Notes: generated from the letters alone by a model not told the origin. Positions 51,512 through 61,497 are shown, numbered from the stretch's first letter. The stretch is 64,000 bases of DNA from Agreia bicolorata (GCF_000938265.1 NZ_JYFC01000005.1:220198-284197); one strand, 5' to 3'. Translations and numbers: made by a program.

Positions 51512-52888
51512 TCAGCCGATGCGCGCCCACCTCGACGGGCCTGCTGATCCCGCCTTGTACGAGTCGAGCGCAACCTCGTCAGCGCGCCACGCCTCGAGCA
51601 CGGGGGCGACGATTCGCCATCCCTCCACGGCCGAATCGCCGCGCACCGACAGCGACGGATCACCATCGAGGATGCCTGCGAGCACCTCTCGGTAGGCCAG
51701 CAGCTGTCCGTCGCCGAACAGCGCCTCGAGCTGAGTCTTCTCCAACGCGTAGGGATCTCCGGGGCCGTTGACGTTGAGTTCGAGCGACATCTTGTCTGGC
51801 GCAAGGAAGATGCGCAGAACGTTCGGATGCTCCGTGCCGGTGAGTCCTGTCGGCACCCTGTTGGCCTTCTTGAACGTGATGGCGATCTCGCGACGACGCT
51901 CTGCGAGCGCTTTGCCGCTGCGCAGAGTGAAGGGCACGCCCGTCCAGCGCCAGGTGTCGATCTGCACCGTGACCTCTGCCAGCGTCTCCGTCTTACGCGA
52001 CGCGACCACTCCCGGTTCCTTCGAATAGGCCGGCATCTCCCGGCCGTCGACGTCGCCGGCCGTGTAGCGGGCGCGCCTCGATGAGGCCGACGGGTCGCCG
52101 CCCTTGAGTTTCGTGGCACGAAGCACGATCTCTTTCGCGTCTCGCACGTCGTCGGCGCCCAGGGTCGACGGCGGCTCCATGGCGACGACCGCCATCACCT
52201 GCAGCAGGTGGCTCTGGATCATGTCGATGAGGGCGCCCGCGGTGTCGTAGTAGCCGGCACGGCCCTCGAGCCCGAGCTGCTCGTCGTAGACGATGTCGAT
52301 CTTCTCGATGTGCTCCGCGTTCCAGATTGGCTCGAACATACGGTTCGCGAAGCGCAGGCCGAGAAGGTTGAAGACCGTCGAGCGACCCAAGAAGTGGTCG
52401 ACGCGGTGGATCTGGTTCTCGGGAACCAGGCGGGCGAGCTGGGCGTTCAATGCCTCCGCGCTGGCCACGTCGGTGCCGAACGGTTTCTCGAGAGCCAACG
52501 TCAGGCCGGCCGGCCGCTTCACCTGCTCGAGCGCCTTGCAAGCGGCGACGGCCACCGCCGGGGGCAGCGCGAAGTAGATCGCGGGGGCCGCATCGCACGA
52601 GTCGATGAGCTGCTGCAGCACCGCCGGGTCTGTGACATCGGCTTTGACATAGGTGGCCGTGGTCCGGGTGCGGTCTCCCGACGGGCCCGTGCAGTTCACA
52701 GTGTCGAACGCGGTGTCGACGACCTTCTTGAAGTCGTCATCGCTCCAGTCGGCGCTCCCCGCTCCGATCAGCTGCAGATGACGCTCGTCCTGCTCATCGA
52801 GCAGCTGGCCTAGGCCGGGCAGCAGCAGGCGTGACGTGAGGTCTCCCGAGGCTCCAAGAATGATCAACGATGACTGTTTCTTCGACAT
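51512..52888 (-). CDS. zwf: Glucose-6-phosphate dehydrogenase
   Basis: This enzyme catalyses the first step of the oxidative pentose phosphate pathway. The 458-residue protein shows the NADP loop LIILGASGDLTSRLLLPGLG, substrate-binding EKPFGTDVASAEALN, the catalytic RVDHFLG (active-site His) and the NRMFEPIWNAEHI segment. Length is slightly short for the family and it may be a second-type Zwf. It stands alone, not next to opcA or pgl, which hints at a secondary isozyme. Confidence 0.92.
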   Translation of the reverse strand: MSKKQSSLIILGASGDLTSRLLLPGLGQLLDEQDERHLQLIGAGSADWSDDDFKKVVDTAFDTVNCTGPSGDRTRTTATYVKADVTDPAVLQQLIDSCDAAPAIYFALPPAVAVAACKALEQVKRPAGLTLALEKPFGTDVASAEALNAQLARLVPENQIHRVDHFLGRSTVFNLLGLRFANRMFEPIWNAEHIEKIDIVYDEQLGLEGRAGYYDTAGALIDMIQSHLLQVMAVVAMEPPSTLGADDVRDAKEIVLRATKLKGGDPSASSRRARYTAGDVDGREMPAYSKEPGVVASRKTETLAEVTVQIDTWRWTGVPFTLRSGKALAERRREIAITFKKANRVPTGLTGTEHPNVLRIFLAPDKMSLELNVNGPGDPYALEKTQLEALFGDGQLLAYREVLAGILDGDPSLSVRGDSAVEGWRIVAPVLEAWRADEVALDSYKAGSAGPSRWARIG

Positions 52889-52944
52889 GGTAGACAGGCT
52901 AGTCGTCGGCGCTGATCGTGGCCGGATAGTGCCAGTATGGGGTC

Positions 52945-54738
52945 ATGAGCCTGGCCATCGAAGACTATGCCCTGATCAGCGATTGCCACACGGCAGCCCT
53001 CGTCGGTCGCGACGGAAGCATCGATTGGCTGTGCCTCCCCCGATACGACTCTCCTTCCACCTTCGGCGCGCTCCTCGGCGACGAGGAGCACGGGCGCTGG
53101 CTGCTCGCACCGACGTCGCCCGATGCCACCGCCACGCGCGCCTACGACGGCAACTCCTTCATTCTGGTCACGACCTGGACAACCCCGACGGGCGTGGTCG
53201 AGGTCACCGAACTCATGCCTCACGGCGATCGGCGCGCCGACGTTCTGCGTCGGGTGCGCTGCATCTCGGGGCACGTCGAGATGGTCGAAGAGCTGGTCAT
53301 TCGTTTCGTCTACGCGACGGCCGTGCCATGGGTGCGGCAGTCGAGCGAGAACGGCCATCCGATGCTCGTGGCCATAGCGGGGCCGGATGCGCTGGTGCGG
53401 CGAGGCCCGCGGCTCACGGCCGCCGGCACCCGGCACCGCGGCGTCTTCGCGGTGCGCGAAGGAAGCCACGTCGACATCTCGCTCACCTGGTTCCCGTCGC
53501 ACAGGAAGCCCCCGCATCAGCTCAACTTCGACGAGAGGGTCGTTGCGACAAAGGCCTGGTGGGCCGAGTGGTCGAAGACGCTCACCCACGACGGGCCGTA
53601 CGGGCCGGAGGTCATCCGGTCGCTTCTGGTGCTGCGCGCGCTCAGCCACGAGGACACTGGCGGAATCGTTGCCGCGGCCACGACCTCGCTTCCCGAGTCG
53701 CAGGGCGGGGTGCGCAATTGGGATTACCGCTACGTGTGGCTGCGCGACGCCTCGCTCACTTTGCAGGTGCTGCTCTCGCACGGCTTCGACAATGAGGCCG
53801 TGAACTGGCGCGGCTGGCTGCTGCGCGCAATCGCGGGCGACCCGGCCGACATCCAGATCATGTACGGGCTCGCGGGCGAACGGGAGTTGCCCGAGCGCGA
53901 GATCACGAGCCTGCCCGGCTACCAGGGCGCCTCCCCCGTGCGCGTCGGCAACGGGGCGGCGTTGCAGTATCAGGCCGACGTGATCGGCGAGGTGATGATG
54001 GCCCTTCACGAAGCGCGTGTCGCGGGCGCAGAGGAGACAGAGTTCAGCTGGCCGCTTCAGCGGTCTCTCATGGCCTTCGTCGAAGACAACTGGACAAGGC
54101 CCGACAACGGCATCTGGGAGATCAGGGGCGAGGTGCAGCACTTCACGCACTCGCGCGTGATGATCTGGGTGGCGCTCGATCGGGCGGTGCGTGGTGTTCG
54201 CGAGTTCGGTCTCGACGGGCCTGCCGACACCTGGGAGAAGCTGCGCGACGAGGTGCGGGCCGAGATCGAAGAGAACGGGTGGAACGCCGAGCGCGGTACC
54301 TACACTCAGTACTACGGCAGCACCGAGGTCGACGCGTCACTGCTACTGCTGCCCCAGACCGGTTTCTGCACGCCGACGGATGCGCGGATGCTCGGCACGG
54401 TGAAGGCGATCGAGAGCGACCTCCTTAACGACGGGCTGGTGATGCGCTACCGCACCGAAAGCGACGTCGACGGGTTGCCGGCCGGCGAGCATCCGTTTCT
54501 CGCCTGCTCGTTCTGGCTTGCGGAGCAGTGGGCCGCATCGGGCAGACTCGCCGACGCTGTCACGCTGATGGACAGGCTCGTCTCGTTCACCAACGACGTC
54601 GGGCTCCTATCGGAGGAGTACGACCCCGCCGCCGGTCGACAGATGGGCAACACACCCCAGGCTCTGTCGCACCTCGCCCTGGTTCGCGCGGCAGACGCCA
54701 TCGCCCGCAACTCACCGACGACGACAGAAGAGAACTAA
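52945..54738 (+). CDS. GH15-family glycosidase (trehalase/glucoamylase-like)
   Basis: This 597-residue protein starts MSLAIEDYALISDCHTAALV and continues GRDGSIDWLCLPRYDSPSTF, the hallmark of the GH15 group that includes mycobacterial trehalase. The catalytic barrel shows GGVRNWDYRYVWLRDASLTL, then DNGIWEIRG and ACSFWLAEQWAASGRL with a likely catalytic Glu. It may degrade trehalose made by the OtsAB pair at 41-44 kb. It is divergent from zwf with only 56 nt between them. Confidence 0.92.
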   Translation: MSLAIEDYALISDCHTAALVGRDGSIDWLCLPRYDSPSTFGALLGDEEHGRWLLAPTSPDATATRAYDGNSFILVTTWTTPTGVVEVTELMPHGDRRADVLRRVRCISGHVEMVEELVIRFVYATAVPWVRQSSENGHPMLVAIAGPDALVRRGPRLTAAGTRHRGVFAVREGSHVDISLTWFPSHRKPPHQLNFDERVVATKAWWAEWSKTLTHDGPYGPEVIRSLLVLRALSHEDTGGIVAAATTSLPESQGGVRNWDYRYVWLRDASLTLQVLLSHGFDNEAVNWRGWLLRAIAGDPADIQIMYGLAGERELPEREITSLPGYQGASPVRVGNGAALQYQADVIGEVMMALHEARVAGAEETEFSWPLQRSLMAFVEDNWTRPDNGIWEIRGEVQHFTHSRVMIWVALDRAVRGVREFGLDGPADTWEKLRDEVRAEIEENGWNAERGTYTQYYGSTEVDASLLLLPQTGFCTPTDARMLGTVKAIESDLLNDGLVMRYRTESDVDGLPAGEHPFLACSFWLAEQWAASGRLADAVTLMDRLVSFTNDVGLLSEEYDPAAGRQMGNTPQALSHLALVRAADAIARNSPTTTEEN

Positions 54739-54759
54739 CGCGGGCGACGCCCTGCTCGT

Positions 54760-55182
54760 CTACTCGGCTGACGGCCGTTGACGCCGCTGCTTGGTCTCTG
54801 ACCGGCGTTTCTTGCCGGCGAGGTGCCGCCTCGCCGAGCCTCTCGTAGGCCGGGTCGCGCGCCGGAGCGGCGCGGGAGGCGCCAGTGCGTCGCGCACGAG
54901 TTCGCCGAGATTCTCGAGGGCGGTCTCACGGTTGCGCAGCTGCGAGCGCTGCTCGGAGACCGTGACCGTGATGCGTCCGGCGGTCAGGCGTCGACCGAGC
55001 CGGCTCAGCAGCTGGGCCCTCTGCGACTCGCTCAGCACAGTGGAGTCGGCGACGTTCCACGTTAGCTGCACCCTGCTGTCGGAGGTGTTGACGTGCTGGC
55101 CGCCCGGCCCGGACGACCGCGAGAATCGCCAGTCGAGCTCTGCCGCCGGGATGGTGAGGCCAGGCACCACCTCGAGATCCAT
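54760..55182 (-). CDS. arfB: Alternative ribosome-rescue peptidyl-tRNA hydrolase
   Basis: This 140-residue protein has the release-factor GGQ motif (WRFSRSSGPGGQHVNTSDSR) and a long basic C-terminal tail (GKKRRSETKQRRQRPSAE) that enters the empty mRNA channel of stalled ribosomes. This matches ArfB/YaeJ in length and order. It frees ribosomes on broken mRNA lacking a stop. Confidence 0.94.
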   Translation of the reverse strand: MDLEVVPGLTIPAAELDWRFSRSSGPGGQHVNTSDSRVQLTWNVADSTVLSESQRAQLLSRLGRRLTAGRITVTVSEQRSQLRNRETALENLGELVRDALAPPAPLRRATRPTRGSARRHLAGKKRRSETKQRRQRPSAE

Positions 55183-55212
55183 ACAGCTAGCGTTGCACGA
55201 TTCGTGCGGCCA

Positions 55213-56151
55213 TTACTCGCCGGAGGCTCTTGTGGAGAACTCGATCTCGCCCCGGAGGCCCGAGGTCTCGAATTCTCGCTTGATGATCTCGATCGCGCCG
55301 TCGTCGGGTTGGGTGAGTGCGACATGAGTGACCATCGACCCGCCCTCGACGTCGAAGGAGAGGCTGTCTACCGACGTCGTCCTCCCATCCAGATAGGGCG
55401 TCAGGGCGTCAAGGAGCACAGCCAGTTCCGCCGGCGGCGTCGTCGCATCTGTCGTGATTCTTACCCCGGTAAAAGCGCTTGCACGATGAGACCAGTCAAG
55501 CTTCCAGCGAATCGGCCCGATGGTCTCCTCGAGCGGAGTGCCTTCAGTCAGGGAGCCCAGCATCGAGACGAACGCCGAATACTCGTCGTCTGAGACTGCT
55601 CGGCCGATATAGAAAGGATCGGCCGAGACAGCATGACTGGTCAGAACGGATGCGGTGTCCATATGAAGCGAGATCCAGACTGCATCAGGCAGAGTCAGCT
55701 TCTCGGCGACCGCGCGCCATCCCTCTGGAGAAATGGTCTCCCACGCATCCGGGTCAACGAACAGTTTCCCTCTGGACGATAGATTCGCAATGTTTGCGCC
55801 GTCCACCTGACACGCCCCATAGCGGTCGAGCGGAGCAACCTCAGACAGAACAGCAGCCATCCCCTCGGCTGACGCCGTCTCGGCGAATTCGATCGTGAGC
55901 GTGCACGTGGGCGTCACATTGATCTGCGACTCGCGCGTGTAGCTGGACACTGTGCCGTGGTCCCCCACGACGCTCTGCAGCTTCGGCACCGCCTGCAGGG
56001 ATGCGATCGTCATGGATGCGCACTGACGGACGAAGAAACCCACCACGAGGAGCACGACCACTATTCCGACAATTCGCCGGACGACGCGCCAGCGCGTCTG
56101 CCGGGGTGGTCGTTCGCCGACCATCGCCGCCTCTTCACCTCGACGTAACAT
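55213..56151 (-). CDS. Single-pass membrane protein, unknown extracellular domain
   Basis: The protein begins with a charged segment, then a hydrophobic helix (VVRRIVGIVVVLLVVGFFV) and a long extracellular part of about 250 residues without recognised motifs. Starts at 56151 or 56124 are both plausible (MLRRGEEAAM or MVGERPPRQT); the second has a purine-rich GAAGAGG upstream. No family recognised. It is divergent from the alpha/beta hydrolase at 56203. Confidence 0.75.
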   Translation of the reverse strand: MLRRGEEAAMVGERPPRQTRWRVVRRIVGIVVVLLVVGFFVRQCASMTIASLQAVPKLQSVVGDHGTVSSYTRESQINVTPTCTLTIEFAETASAEGMAAVLSEVAPLDRYGACQVDGANIANLSSRGKLFVDPDAWETISPEGWRAVAEKLTLPDAVWISLHMDTASVLTSHAVSADPFYIGRAVSDDEYSAFVSMLGSLTEGTPLEETIGPIRWKLDWSHRASAFTGVRITTDATTPPAELAVLLDALTPYLDGRTTSVDSLSFDVEGGSMVTHVALTQPDDGAIEIIKREFETSGLRGEIEFSTRASGE

Positions 56152-56202
56152 AGTGGTCAGCCTAACTCCCTGCGCGCGGTCGCTTCGAGGCAGAATGAGG
56201 GC

Positions 56203-56937
56203 ATGTCTCTCCGCCGCCGAGCCGCGCTGCGCACCGTCGCGGTCGTCGCCTTGGCCGCGCTGGTTGTGGGCGCCAGCGGCTTTCTCGTGTATGCCAACGT
56301 CACATCCGCCGCCGAGCGCGCGCCCCTCGCTGACGTCGCCGACGACCCGGCCGTCGTCATTGACTACTCGCACGACTCGGTGGTGCTCACTCCCGCCTCC
56401 GATCCGAACGGCGAAGGCCTCGTCTTCATCGCGGGAGCGAAGATCGAGCCCGTCGCGTACGCCTACAAACTCTCAGGCCTCGTCGATGCCGGATACACGG
56501 TCGTGATCGTGCGTCCGTTCCTCAATTTCGGGCTGTTCGAGACGCGGCCACTCTCGGCCTTCACCGACCTGGCTCCGAGTGTCTCCGACTGGTTCGTGGG
56601 CGGGCACTCCCTGGGCGGCGTGAAGGCGTGCATGTACGCGGACTCGCCCGATGTGAGGGGGCTCGTTCTCTTCGGGTCGTACTGCGCCAACGACCTCTCC
56701 GACTCGGAGTTGACCGCGATCTCGCTCTCCGGAAGCGACGACGGGCTCAGCACGCCCGCCAATATCGCCGCCAATGCAAAGACCCTGCCCGCAGACACGA
56801 CCTTCGTCGAGATCGAGGGAGCCAACCACGCGGCCTTCGGCAACTACGGACTGCAGGCGGGCGATGGCGACTCCTCGATCGACGACTCCGATATGCGCGA
56901 CATCATCACCGACACGATCACGGGAGCCCTGCAATGA
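56203..56937 (+). CDS. Membrane-tethered alpha/beta hydrolase
   Basis: This 244-residue protein has an N-terminal signal anchor (LRTVAVVALAALVVGASGFL) and an alpha/beta hydrolase core: nucleophile elbow VGGHSLGGVKAC (GHSLG), the acidic residue in LSGSDDGLSTP and a catalytic His in EIEGANHAAFGNYG. It looks like a dienelactone-hydrolase-type (PF12695-like) carboxylesterase. It overlaps the next hydrolase gene by 4 nt. Confidence 0.88.
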   Translation: MSLRRRAALRTVAVVALAALVVGASGFLVYANVTSAAERAPLADVADDPAVVIDYSHDSVVLTPASDPNGEGLVFIAGAKIEPVAYAYKLSGLVDAGYTVVIVRPFLNFGLFETRPLSAFTDLAPSVSDWFVGGHSLGGVKACMYADSPDVRGLVLFGSYCANDLSDSELTAISLSGSDDGLSTPANIAANAKTLPADTTFVEIEGANHAAFGNYGLQAGDGDSSIDDSDMRDIITDTITGALQ

Positions 56938-57944
56938 CCCATCGACGCGCACGCGCCCGCATCGGCACGACGGCAGTCGTGATCGGCGCCGCCACGGCGG
57001 CCGCGATCTCCGCCTGGAAGCTGAGCCCCTGGCCGTCGGCGCTCCTCGTGCGATACATCTTCGAGAAAGACGGCGCGCGGGTCTTGAAGGCGCTCCAGGC
57101 CCACGCGCCGGGCGGGATCGACCGGGCCACCGGCATCCGATACCGCCCGCATGACCCGCATACGCTTCTGGATGTCTACCACCCGTCGGGCGCGTCGGCC
57201 GGCCTGCCGACCGTGGTCTGGACGCACGGCGGCGCGTGGATCTCGGGCGGGCGCGCGAATGCCGCACCCTACTTCGAGCTGCTCGCCGCGGCGGGCTTCA
57301 CCGTGGTGAGCGTGGACTACTCCCGAGGTCCGGCGAGCCGATATCCCGCCGCCGTGCACCAGCTGAACGACGCCCACGCCTATCTCGTCGCTCACGCCGA
57401 CGAGCTGCACATCGACCCCGACCGCATCGTTCTCGCCGGCGACTCGGCGGGCGCGCAGCTCTCGAGCCAGCTGGCCACCGCCATCACCGATCCGGCCTTC
57501 GCGGCCGAGCTCGGCATCCGGCCCGGACTGGCCCCGCACCAATTGCGCGGGGTGATTCTGCACTGCGGAATCTACGAGATGTCCGGCCTGCTCGACGCGA
57601 CAGGCATCATCGGATGGGGCAACCGCACAGCACTGCGCGCATACGTGGGAGGGCGGCGCTTCGCCGAGTCGCCCGCTCTCGCAGAGATGTCGTCGATGCA
57701 CCGGGCGACCGCCGCCTTTCCACCGACCTTCATCAGCGGAGGCAACGGCGATCCGCTGACCGAAACCCAGGCGAAGCCGTTCGCCGACCGGCTCGAGTCG
57801 CTCGGAGTCGACGTGACGCGGCTCTTCTAGCCCACCGATCTCACGCCGCCGCTGCCGCACGAGTACCAGTTCGATCTCGACCGCCCCGAAGGACTTGCCG
57901 CGCTGAACCTAGCCGTCGACTTCGTCAGAGGCCACACTGGGTAA
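56934..57944 (+). pseudogene. Second alpha/beta hydrolase, cut short by an in-frame TAG
   Basis: The frame encodes a carboxylesterase/lipase-like hydrolase with VVWTHGGAWISGG (oxyanion HGG) and the nucleophile LAGDSAGAQLS. A TAG at 57828-57830 ends it at 298 residues, but the same frame continues after the stop with PTDLTPPLPHEYQFDLDRPE and ends at TAA 57942-57944. PHEYQF is a typical C-terminal end of this family, close to the catalytic His, so the truncated form probably lacks the full triad. The TAG looks like a recent nonsense mutation or a read error. The start overlaps the previous gene (ATGA). Confidence 0.85.
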
Positions 57945-57974
57945 AGCCGATACCCCCCAAACGAGAAGGATCCC

Positions 57975-59378
57975 ATGAGCGACAACGACGACAAGGCTGC
58001 AGACAAGAACGGCGCGAACCCGTTGCCGGCCTTCCCCGGTGCCGCCGCCGAGCCGGACGCGCCGAGCGCACCGCCGGCATCCGCCGGGCCACAGCAGCCG
58101 GATATGCCACAGGCGCCGATCACGCCACCGGCGCCCTCCGCGCCGCAGCAGCCGTATGTGCCCCAGGCGCCCGCCGCACCGCAGGCACCCTATGTTCCTC
58201 AGGCTCCGTCGGCGGCCCAGGCTCCGACCGCGCCCCAGGCACCACAGGCTCCAGCCGCGCCGCAGCAGCCGCAGTACGGGGCCCCTCAGCCCGGCACTCC
58301 CCCGTACGCCTCTCCGCAGTACGGATCGCAGCCCGCCGGCGCTTATGCGCCGCCGACCAAACCGAAGGGCAAGCTGGGCACCGGCGCGATCATCGGCATC
58401 GTCGGCGGAGCACTCGTGCTGGTCATTCTCCTCGTCATCGCTGTGGGCTTCGGTGTTTCTCGCATCGTGGGAAACCCTGGCGGCGGGGGCGGGGGCGCGC
58501 CGGCCGCTGAGGCTTCGTCGCCCTCCGATGCCGTCAAGGGCTACCTCACGGCCATCGCCGGCAGCGACGCCAAGACGGCGCTCAGCTACCTCAGCTCGCC
58601 GCCGAGCGACTCCACACTGCTCACGGACGAGGCCCTGGAGGCGTCGAACAAGCTCGGCCCGATCACCAAGATCGAGGTGCCCAAGTCAGACGGCAAGGGC
58701 GGCTCCGCAGACGTGACGGCCTCGTATCTGATGAATGGCGAGCCTGTCAGCACCACGTTCAGCGCGTACGTCGACGGCGGAAAGTGGAAGATCAGCGGCG
58801 GCACTGGTTCCATCTACACGGAGCCGTTCGACAGCCTTGGTCTGACGATCAACGGCCAAGCGGTCGACACCGACCAGGTGGACGTGTTCCCGGGAACCTA
58901 CGAGCTGGCCACCTCGCTGAAGAACTTCACGCTCACCGGCCCCACCACCGTGACCGTCACGGAGTCCTACTCGTCGGCCGACACCAGCCAGATCGAGCCC
59001 GCGCTCACAGACGAGGCACTGCAGCAGTTCCGCAGCCTCGTCAGGGCGGCGGTCGAAGCCTGCGTCGCCTCAACAACGCTGGCGGCAGGCTGCGGCCTTG
59101 ACCTGCCCGCCACCATCAGCGACGGTACCCAGCTGACCGATGGCACGATCACCCGCACCCTGAGCGCTGATTCGAACGCCACGCTCGACTCGCTCGAGGC
59201 CACGCCGAGTTACGACAATCCCACGCTCGTCGAGGGTGAGTACATCGGTTCGCCGGAGGTCAGCGCCGACTGCACGAAAGACGGAGCATCTGGACGCTGC
59301 TCGATCTACTTTGCACCGGCGCTCGGCACCCCGTCGGTCGACATGGCATCCGACAACCCGGTGGTGAAGTGGGACTGA
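57975..59378 (+). CDS. Pro/Gln/Ala-rich single-pass protein with extracellular domain
   Basis: The 467-residue protein has an N-terminal disordered region (about 1-130) built from QAP/PQQP-type repeats (PQQPYVPQAPAAPQAPYVPQ), one transmembrane helix (AIIGIVGGALVLVILLVIAV), a Gly-rich spacer and an extracellular part resembling DUF4878-type or lumazine-binding-like domains (AVKGYLTAIAGSDAKTALSY). Such proteins often sit in the cell envelope. A terminator follows at 59418. Confidence 0.8.
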   Translation: MSDNDDKAADKNGANPLPAFPGAAAEPDAPSAPPASAGPQQPDMPQAPITPPAPSAPQQPYVPQAPAAPQAPYVPQAPSAAQAPTAPQAPQAPAAPQQPQYGAPQPGTPPYASPQYGSQPAGAYAPPTKPKGKLGTGAIIGIVGGALVLVILLVIAVGFGVSRIVGNPGGGGGGAPAAEASSPSDAVKGYLTAIAGSDAKTALSYLSSPPSDSTLLTDEALEASNKLGPITKIEVPKSDGKGGSADVTASYLMNGEPVSTTFSAYVDGGKWKISGGTGSIYTEPFDSLGLTINGQAVDTDQVDVFPGTYELATSLKNFTLTGPTTVTVTESYSSADTSQIEPALTDEALQQFRSLVRAAVEACVASTTLAAGCGLDLPATISDGTQLTDGTITRTLSADSNATLDSLEATPSYDNPTLVEGEYIGSPEVSADCTKDGASGRCSIYFAPALGTPSVDMASDNPVVKWD

Positions 59379-59417
59379 CGCAGACGGCGCGCTGACGTAG
59401 GCACCGCGACAGAAAGA

Positions 59418-59450
59418 GGCCCGAGGTCGCAACAACCTCGGGCCCCTTTC
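59418..59450 (+). terminator. Rho-independent terminator
   Basis: GGCCCGAGGT (59418-59427) pairs perfectly with ACCTCGGGCC (59435-59444), loop 7 nt, followed by CCTTTC. It ends transcription of the Pro-rich protein gene. Confidence 0.8.
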
Positions 59451-59530
59451 GCTTCGCTTCCCCAGGGGGTGAATCCAGAAGCCGCACATGTCTGCGAGAC
59501 TTCCGAATGCAAAAGATGAAGGGTACGACC

Positions 59531-59914
59531 ATGCGCAAATTACTGACCGTCTGTGTGCTCGCAGTGTCGACCCTTGCGCTCGTCGGCTGCTCCTCCGCAG
59601 AGAGCGGGGCGAGGGGCGAGCACGTCGTCGTCTATTCGATCACCAGCGACGCGAACTCGTCGGCCACGATCACGTACGCCATCGTCGACGGGGCCGACGT
59701 CTCGTTGGCCCAGGCGAACGATGAAACCTTGCCATGGAGCAAGACCGTGCAGATGCCAGACGGCGCTTTCAGCAACAGCATCCTCAGATTGGCTGGCCAG
59801 CTCGGCTCAAGCGGCACGACGATCACCTGCGACATCAGTGTGGACGGCACGTCCGTCGTGTCACAGACGTCGAGCGGCCCCGCCGCTGCAGTCACCTGCA
59901 ACGGAACGGACTAG
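59531..59914 (+). CDS. Small lipoprotein, MmpS-like fold
   Basis: The 127-residue precursor has a lipobox (LALVGC, lipidated Cys near residue 20) after a short hydrophobic signal. The mature part (SATITYAIVDGADVSLAQAN, LPWSKTV, ITCDISVDGTSVVSQT) resembles the MmpS beta-sandwich, including the LPW and ITCxIxVDG turns. MmpS proteins assist MmpL transporters in mycobacteria; no MmpL is nearby. ATG 59531 was chosen over ATGs at 59507 and 59516 because the Arg-Lys signal start is typical. Confidence 0.8.
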   Translation: MRKLLTVCVLAVSTLALVGCSSAESGARGEHVVVYSITSDANSSATITYAIVDGADVSLAQANDETLPWSKTVQMPDGAFSNSILRLAGQLGSSGTTITCDISVDGTSVVSQTSSGPAAAVTCNGTD

Positions 59915-59966
59915 TGTCCGCTTTGACGATGGATGCGTCCGGCTCCTGCAGGTCTGCGTGGCAGTC

Positions 59967-60006
59967 GAAAAATGGAATGGCCCGGCAATCGTCACGATTC
60001 CGGGCC
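59967..60006 (-). terminator. Terminator after tRNA-Lys
   Basis: On the minus strand GGCCCGG (60006-60000) pairs with CCGGGCC (59985-59979), with extra inner pairs, followed by ATTCCATTTTT (59976-59966 region). It lies just past the tRNA 3' end. Confidence 0.75.
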
Positions 60007-60011
60007 TTCGG

Positions 60012-60084
<73 letters not shown>

Positions 60085-60167
60085 CTTGGCGCGAAACTGC
60101 AGCGCCGAGGGAAAACACTACCATGAGATATGAGCGTCGTGCGACGCTTTCGACACTGAGGAGAACC

Positions 60168-60650
60168 ATGACCGACACCGTTTCGCGCCTGACCGCGGGT
60201 ACACCTGCCCCCGAGTTCACCCTGCTCGACCAGGATGGCGCTGAGGTGTCGCTCAGCGACTTCCGTGGGCAGAAGACGATCGTCTACTTCTACCCCGAGG
60301 CCGACACCCCCGGATGCACCACCCAGGCGTGCGACTTCCGCGACAACCTCAACTCGCTCTCGAGCGCCGGCTATCAGGTTCTCGGTGTGTCGCGCGACAA
60401 GCCCGCGAAACTCGCCGCCTTCAAGGAACACCAGAACCTCACGTTCCCACTCCTCTCCGACCCTGACAAGGCCGTGCACGAGGCATACGCAACCTGGGGC
60501 GAGAAGTCGCTTTACGGCAAGACCGTCACCGGCGTCATCCGCTCGACCTTCGTGCTCGATGAGAACGGCGTCATCACCCTCGCCCTGTACAACGTCAAGG
60601 CAACGGGCCACGTAGCCTCACTGCGCAAGAAGCTCGGCATCGACAGCTGA
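60168..60650 (+). CDS. bcp: Thioredoxin-dependent peroxiredoxin (BCP type)
   Basis: This 160-residue peroxidase reduces hydroperoxides. It has the peroxidatic cysteine in YFYPEADTPGCTTQACDFRD with a second Cys five residues later, as in alpha-helical 2-Cys BCP enzymes. GAGGAG precedes the ATG at 60168; longer frames overlap the tRNA. Confidence 0.95.
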   Translation: MTDTVSRLTAGTPAPEFTLLDQDGAEVSLSDFRGQKTIVYFYPEADTPGCTTQACDFRDNLNSLSSAGYQVLGVSRDKPAKLAAFKEHQNLTFPLLSDPDKAVHEAYATWGEKSLYGKTVTGVIRSTFVLDENGVITLALYNVKATGHVASLRKKLGIDS

Positions 60651-60668
60651 ATCGAAAGGAGCAGAGCC

Positions 60669-61019
60669 GTGGAACGACACCGCATCTTCACGATGAGCTT
60701 CGCGAGCGTCTACCCGCACTACGTGGCGAAGATCGAACGCAAAGGCCAGCAGCGGTCCGACGTCGATCTGGTCATCCGCTGGCTCACGGGCTACAGCCAG
60801 GAGCAGCTCGAGAAGGCCATCTCCGACGAGGTGACGTTCGAGCAGTTCTTCGACGATGCGCCGGCCTTGAACCCGAATGCGTCGCTCATCACGGGCCTCA
60901 TTTGCGGCATTCGGGTCGAAGAGATCGAGGATCCGCTGATGCAGAAGATCCGTTACATGGACAAGCTCGTCGACGAGGTCGGCCGCGGAAAGAAGATGAC
61001 CTCGATCCTGCGCTCCTGA
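60669..61019 (+). CDS. DUF2200 family protein
   Basis: The 116-residue protein matches DUF2200 through its start [20 protein letters not shown] and segment [24 protein letters not shown], with the [16 protein letters not shown] end. Members are small cytosolic proteins of unknown role. It lies 18 nt after bcp and is probably in the same transcript. Confidence 0.9.
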   Translation: MERHRIFTMSFASVYPHYVAKIERKGQQRSDVDLVIRWLTGYSQEQLEKAISDEVTFEQFFDDAPALNPNASLITGLICGIRVEEIEDPLMQKIRYMDKLVDEVGRGKKMTSILRS

Positions 61020-61022
61020 TTG

Positions 61023-61051
61023 CGAGCCCTCTCCATTTCAGGGAGGGCTCG
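61023..61051. terminator. Bidirectional terminator hairpin
   Basis: CGAGCCCTC (61023-61031) pairs with GAGGGCTCG (61043-61051) between convergent genes (DUF2200 and the membrane protein). Confidence 0.7.
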
Positions 61052-61056
61052 GATCG

Positions 61057-61497
61057 TTAGGAGAGCCTGCGCGTCGCTGCCACGACGGGCGGGCTCATCA
61101 GCAGGAGAATCGCGATGACCGCCGGAATCAGAAGCGCCCACCCGAGCGAAGGCACGGCGAAAACGCCCTGAAAGCATCCGATCGCGACGGCGATCTGCAG
61201 GAGTTGCCACGTCAATGCCGCGCCCCGCACCCAGCTCTGGCCGCGGAGAAGGCCGACGGCCATCGCCCAGAGGGCGCACGCGAGACCCGCGGCAAGAAGC
61301 AGGATGACCACGGCCGAGGCGAACGAGTCGGGGGTAGCGGTGAGCAACTCGAAGACGAGCCAGACCGTGACGCCCGTGGCGAGCGCAGCCTCGGCACCGA
61401 GCACGACAGAGAGCGCGATCAACAGAATCGGTCGTCGTGACGACTGATCCGATAGCTGTTCACCCGGATTTGGCTTCGAATTCAGCGGTTCACTCAC
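61057..61497 (-). CDS. Four-helix membrane protein, unknown function
   Basis: The 146-residue protein has a polar start ([18 protein letters not shown]) and hydrophobic segments [60 protein letters not shown] and [19 protein letters not shown] at 61497 with AGGGG 8 nt upstream is the likely start. Family unknown, similar in build to other actinobacterial integral membrane proteins. Confidence 0.78.
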   Translation of the reverse strand: MSEPLNSKPNPGEQLSDQSSRRPILLIALSVVLGAEAALATGVTVWLVFELLTATPDSFASAVVILLLAAGLACALWAMAVGLLRGQSWVRGAALTWQLLQIAVAIGCFQGVFAVPSLGWALLIPAVIAILLLMSPPVVAATRRLS

